NCBI GenBank assembly: GCA_002406055.1
Contig: DHMZ01000089.1
Location: 1 to 8,183 of the forward strand
Origin: Spirochaetales bacterium UBA4629
GTDB lineage: Bacteria; Spirochaetota; Spirochaetia; Sphaerochaetales; Sphaerochaetaceae
Length of the DNA stretch: 8,183 nt
Direction: 5' to 3'
Shown: positions 6,818-8,183 of the stretch, piece after piece
Layout of the letters: each line of letters begins with the position of its first letter
Position numbering within the stretch: the stretch's first letter is position 1
Notes under the pieces: model-generated
Seen by the model: the letters and a program-made list of their open reading frames with translations, nothing else
Database searches by the model: none
Told to the model about the DNA's origin: nothing
Translations under genes and position numbers: made by a program

Positions 6818-7477
6818 CTACCATTTTATGGCATCAAAGCCATGCTTGACAAGAAAATCATTTGTAAGCCTAAAATGGTTATTTCCAAAGAATCCTCTAT
6901 AGGCGCTTAAGGGACTCGGATGTGCGCTCTCTAGTATGATGTGATTAGGATTTGTAATCATCTTCTTTTTACTGCGAGCATTGCTTCCCCATAAGAGAAA
7001 GACCTTTGGAGAGTTATCGGTATTTAGAACTTCGATGCATCTATCTGTAAATATCTCCCAACCTCGTCCAAGATGAGAGAGTGCTTTGTGTTCTCTAACT
7101 GTGAGTGTTGTGTTTAAAAGAAGTACGCCTTGCTTAGCCCAACGTGTCAAATCTGAAGACCAAGATGATGTGTCATAGCCTTCATTCTCTATCTCTTTCT
7201 TTATATTCTGCAAAGACGGAGGCTCAACTGTTCCTTCTTTTACAGAAAATGACAATCCCATTGCTTGCCCCCTTTCATGGTAGGGATCCTGTCCAACAAG
7301 AACAACTCTTACCTTATCTAATGGCGTTAATACAAAAGCATTAAAGATTTCATCCATTGGTGGAAAAACTGTAGTAGATGAATACTCTTCTTTTAAAAAA
7401 GCTCTAAGAGAAAGGTAATAACTCTTCTTTTGTTCTTCATCAAATATAGGTTGCCAATTATTGTTCACTCTAATCAT
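6818..7477 (-). CDS. ung: Uracil-DNA glycosylase, family 1
   Basis: This cytoplasmic base-excision repair enzyme removes uracil from DNA. At 219 residues it has the normal length and all key motifs: GQDPYH at 62-67 with catalytic D64 and the thymine-excluding Y66, F77 in MGLSFSV for stacking on uracil, LLNTTLT with N122 for uracil recognition, and ESAHPSPLSAYRGFFG with H186 and the DNA-intercalating loop. Residue numbers nearly coincide with the E. coli enzyme. No strong ribosome-binding site precedes the ATG at 7477, but MIRVNNNWQPIF is a normal family N-terminus. It is divergent from the ybaK-type gene with 70 bp between them, and 122 bp separates it from the importer operon downstream; a functional link to that operon is unlikely. 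Confidence 0.98.
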   Translation of the reverse strand: MIRVNNNWQPIFDEEQKKSYYLSLRAFLKEEYSSTTVFPPMDEIFNAFVLTPLDKVRVVLVGQDPYHERGQAMGLSFSVKEGTVEPPSLQNIKKEIENEGYDTSSWSSDLTRWAKQGVLLLNTTLTVREHKALSHLGRGWEIFTDRCIEVLNTDNSPKVFLLWGSNARSKKKMITNPNHIILESAHPSPLSAYRGFFGNNHFRLTNDFLVKHGFDAIKW

Positions 7478-7511
7478 AGACAGTTGAAAGCTTACAATAG
7501 AGAAGAAATCG

Positions 7512-7540
7512 TTGTAAAGGAAAAAGCATTTAATTATTAT
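7512..7540 (+). promoter_or_regulatory. Candidate promoter giving a leaderless or near-leaderless ybaK transcript
   Basis: TTGTAA (7512-7517) and TATTAT (7535-7540) are separated by exactly 17 bp and match the sigma-70 consensus at four and five of six positions. Transcription would begin about seven bases after the -10 box, at or next to the ATG at 7548. This fits the lack of a usable ribosome-binding site: GAAGAG directly abuts the ATG, too close to act as one. Confidence 0.4.
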
Positions 7541-7547
7541 TGAAGAG

Positions 7548-8012
7548 ATGAAAACAAATGCAATGAGAATACTCGAAAGTGAAAAGGTCGAGTATGAATT
7601 ATATCAATATAATTGGGATGAAGAACACCTTGATGCTATTCATGCGGCAAAAGAAGCAAACTTAGAACTTGAAAAGGTTTTTAAGACTATTGTAATGAGA
7701 AATAGCGAAAACCATATATTTGTCTTTTGCCTTCCTGCAGAGTTTTCGATTTCAATGAAGAAAGCAAGAGAGCTAACTCACAGTAAAGATATAGAGCTAC
7801 TGCCATTAAATGAATTACAGAAAAATACAGGCTATATTAGAGGTGGATGCTCGCCTCTTGGCATGATTAAAAAATACCCTACATTTATAGAAGAGACAGC
7901 ACTTCTAGAGGACTATATCTATGTTTCAGCAGGACAAAGAGGCTACTTTCTAAAACTAAAGAGTGAAGACTTGGCTAGATGCTCTGGGGCGACTTTTGCT
8001 GACTTTTCTTAG
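7548..8012 (+). CDS. ybaK: YbaK/EbsC-type Cys-tRNA(Pro) deacylase
   Basis: This 154-residue cytoplasmic protein is a stand-alone trans-editing enzyme that hydrolyses cysteine mischarged on tRNA-Pro. Family signs are the N-terminal KTNAMRILE, VFKTIVM with the conserved lysine K46 (same number as in the Haemophilus influenzae homologue), and GYIRGGCSPLGMIKK (95-109) forming the substrate-binding loop. Length is normal for the family. The ATG at 7548 is preferred because MKTNAMRIL is the usual start; the in-frame ATG five codons later would lose it. The gene is divergent from ung and is the only plus-strand gene in the window. No clear terminator follows; about 70 bp downstream, sequence resembling an insertion element end begins. 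Specificity for Cys-tRNA(Pro) rather than other mischarged tRNAs is inferred from the family. Confidence 0.95.
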   Translation: MKTNAMRILESEKVEYELYQYNWDEEHLDAIHAAKEANLELEKVFKTIVMRNSENHIFVFCLPAEFSISMKKARELTHSKDIELLPLNELQKNTGYIRGGCSPLGMIKKYPTFIEETALLEDYIYVSAGQRGYFLKLKSEDLARCSGATFADFS

Positions 8013-8083
8013 ATTTTGAAAAGATTACAATTTTCCCCATAAGATAATTAAAAACGCCAACTAAAAGAGCTGAGACAATCTTC

Positions 8084-8183
8084 AGTGAACTACTCCAACT
8101 TTCGCTTCGCTTAGAAGTCTGAGCTTCTTGCTTCAACCACTACTGCTTATGTAATACCTAGCGGTACTTTCTAAGTCTTACAC
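8084..8183 (-). mobile_element. Possible end of an IS200/IS605-type (TnpB-associated) element
   Basis: From memory of such elements, the plus-strand string AGTGAACTACTCC (8084-8096), followed by a hairpin and then GAGCTTCTTGCTTC (8121-8134), resembles the region at the 3' end of many tnpB genes, where the guide-like omega RNA also lies. The hairpin arms CTCCAACTT (8093-8101) and AAGTCTGAG (8115-8123) pair at seven of nine positions. The element, including any tnpB, would be on the minus strand and continue past the window edge. In the minus frame that reads KQEAQTSKRSESWSSSLK, two stop codons occur further upstream, so either the real frame differs or the gene is decayed. Without more sequence this stays tentative. 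Confidence 0.4.

Noticed and set aside
8018..8035. GAAAA...TTTTC inverted repeat after ybaK as a terminator
   Set aside because: The stem is only five A/T-rich pairs and is followed by CCCC rather than a T-run.
1..8183. tRNA, rRNA or CRISPR array
   Set aside because: I saw no cloverleaf-like segment with a TTCGA-type T-loop, no ribosomal RNA core motif and no regularly spaced repeats on either strand.

Overview
The window is AT-rich bacterial DNA. The substrate-binding proteins carry export signals (an alanine-type cleavage site after VFA, and a lipoprotein LTSC box), which suits a diderm cell. The signal-peptide style (VFAGATKE), the lipobox and the codon use resemble host-associated Spirochaetota such as Treponema or Sphaerochaeta relatives. 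That placement is inference from style only; no taxonomic marker is present.

Layout. Positions 1-6695 hold six tightly packed minus-strand genes, read from high to low coordinates: a polar amino acid ABC permease (6024-6695), its ATPase with an extra C-terminal domain (4918-6027), an amino-acid-type periplasmic binding protein with an apparently permuted lobe order (4094-4906), a sugar-type (type I) binding lipoprotein (2925-4043), a STAS anti-sigma-antagonist-like protein (2610-2906), and a large membrane PP2C/SpoIIE phosphatase with a C-terminal kinase-like domain, cut off by the window edge (1-2589). Gaps within the run are -4, 11, 50, 18 and 20 bp, so it reads as one operon. Upstream lies a 122-bp non-coding stretch with repeats and a hairpin next to the permease ribosome-binding site. 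Beyond it are two housekeeping genes in divergent orientation: ung (6818-7477, minus) and a ybaK-type Cys-tRNA(Pro) deacylase gene (7548-8012, plus). The last 170 bp resemble the terminal hairpin region of an IS200/IS605-type element that continues past the window.

How it may work together. The main result is that an ABC importer is joined to a partner-switching regulatory module (the RsbU/RsbV/RsbW type that usually controls sigma factors). The ABC ATPase carries about 115 extra residues that read as a degenerate RsbW/SpoIIAB-like ATPase domain. The same operon encodes a STAS protein with the phosphorylatable serine and a membrane PP2C phosphatase with its own, apparently intact, kinase-like N box. 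I see no sigma factor in the window. The hypothesis is that the phosphorylation state of the STAS protein, set by the membrane phosphatase in response to extracytoplasmic or membrane signals (perhaps through the type I binding lipoprotein), controls the transporter ATPase directly instead of transcription. The domain assignments come from reading motifs by eye; the functional link is inference.
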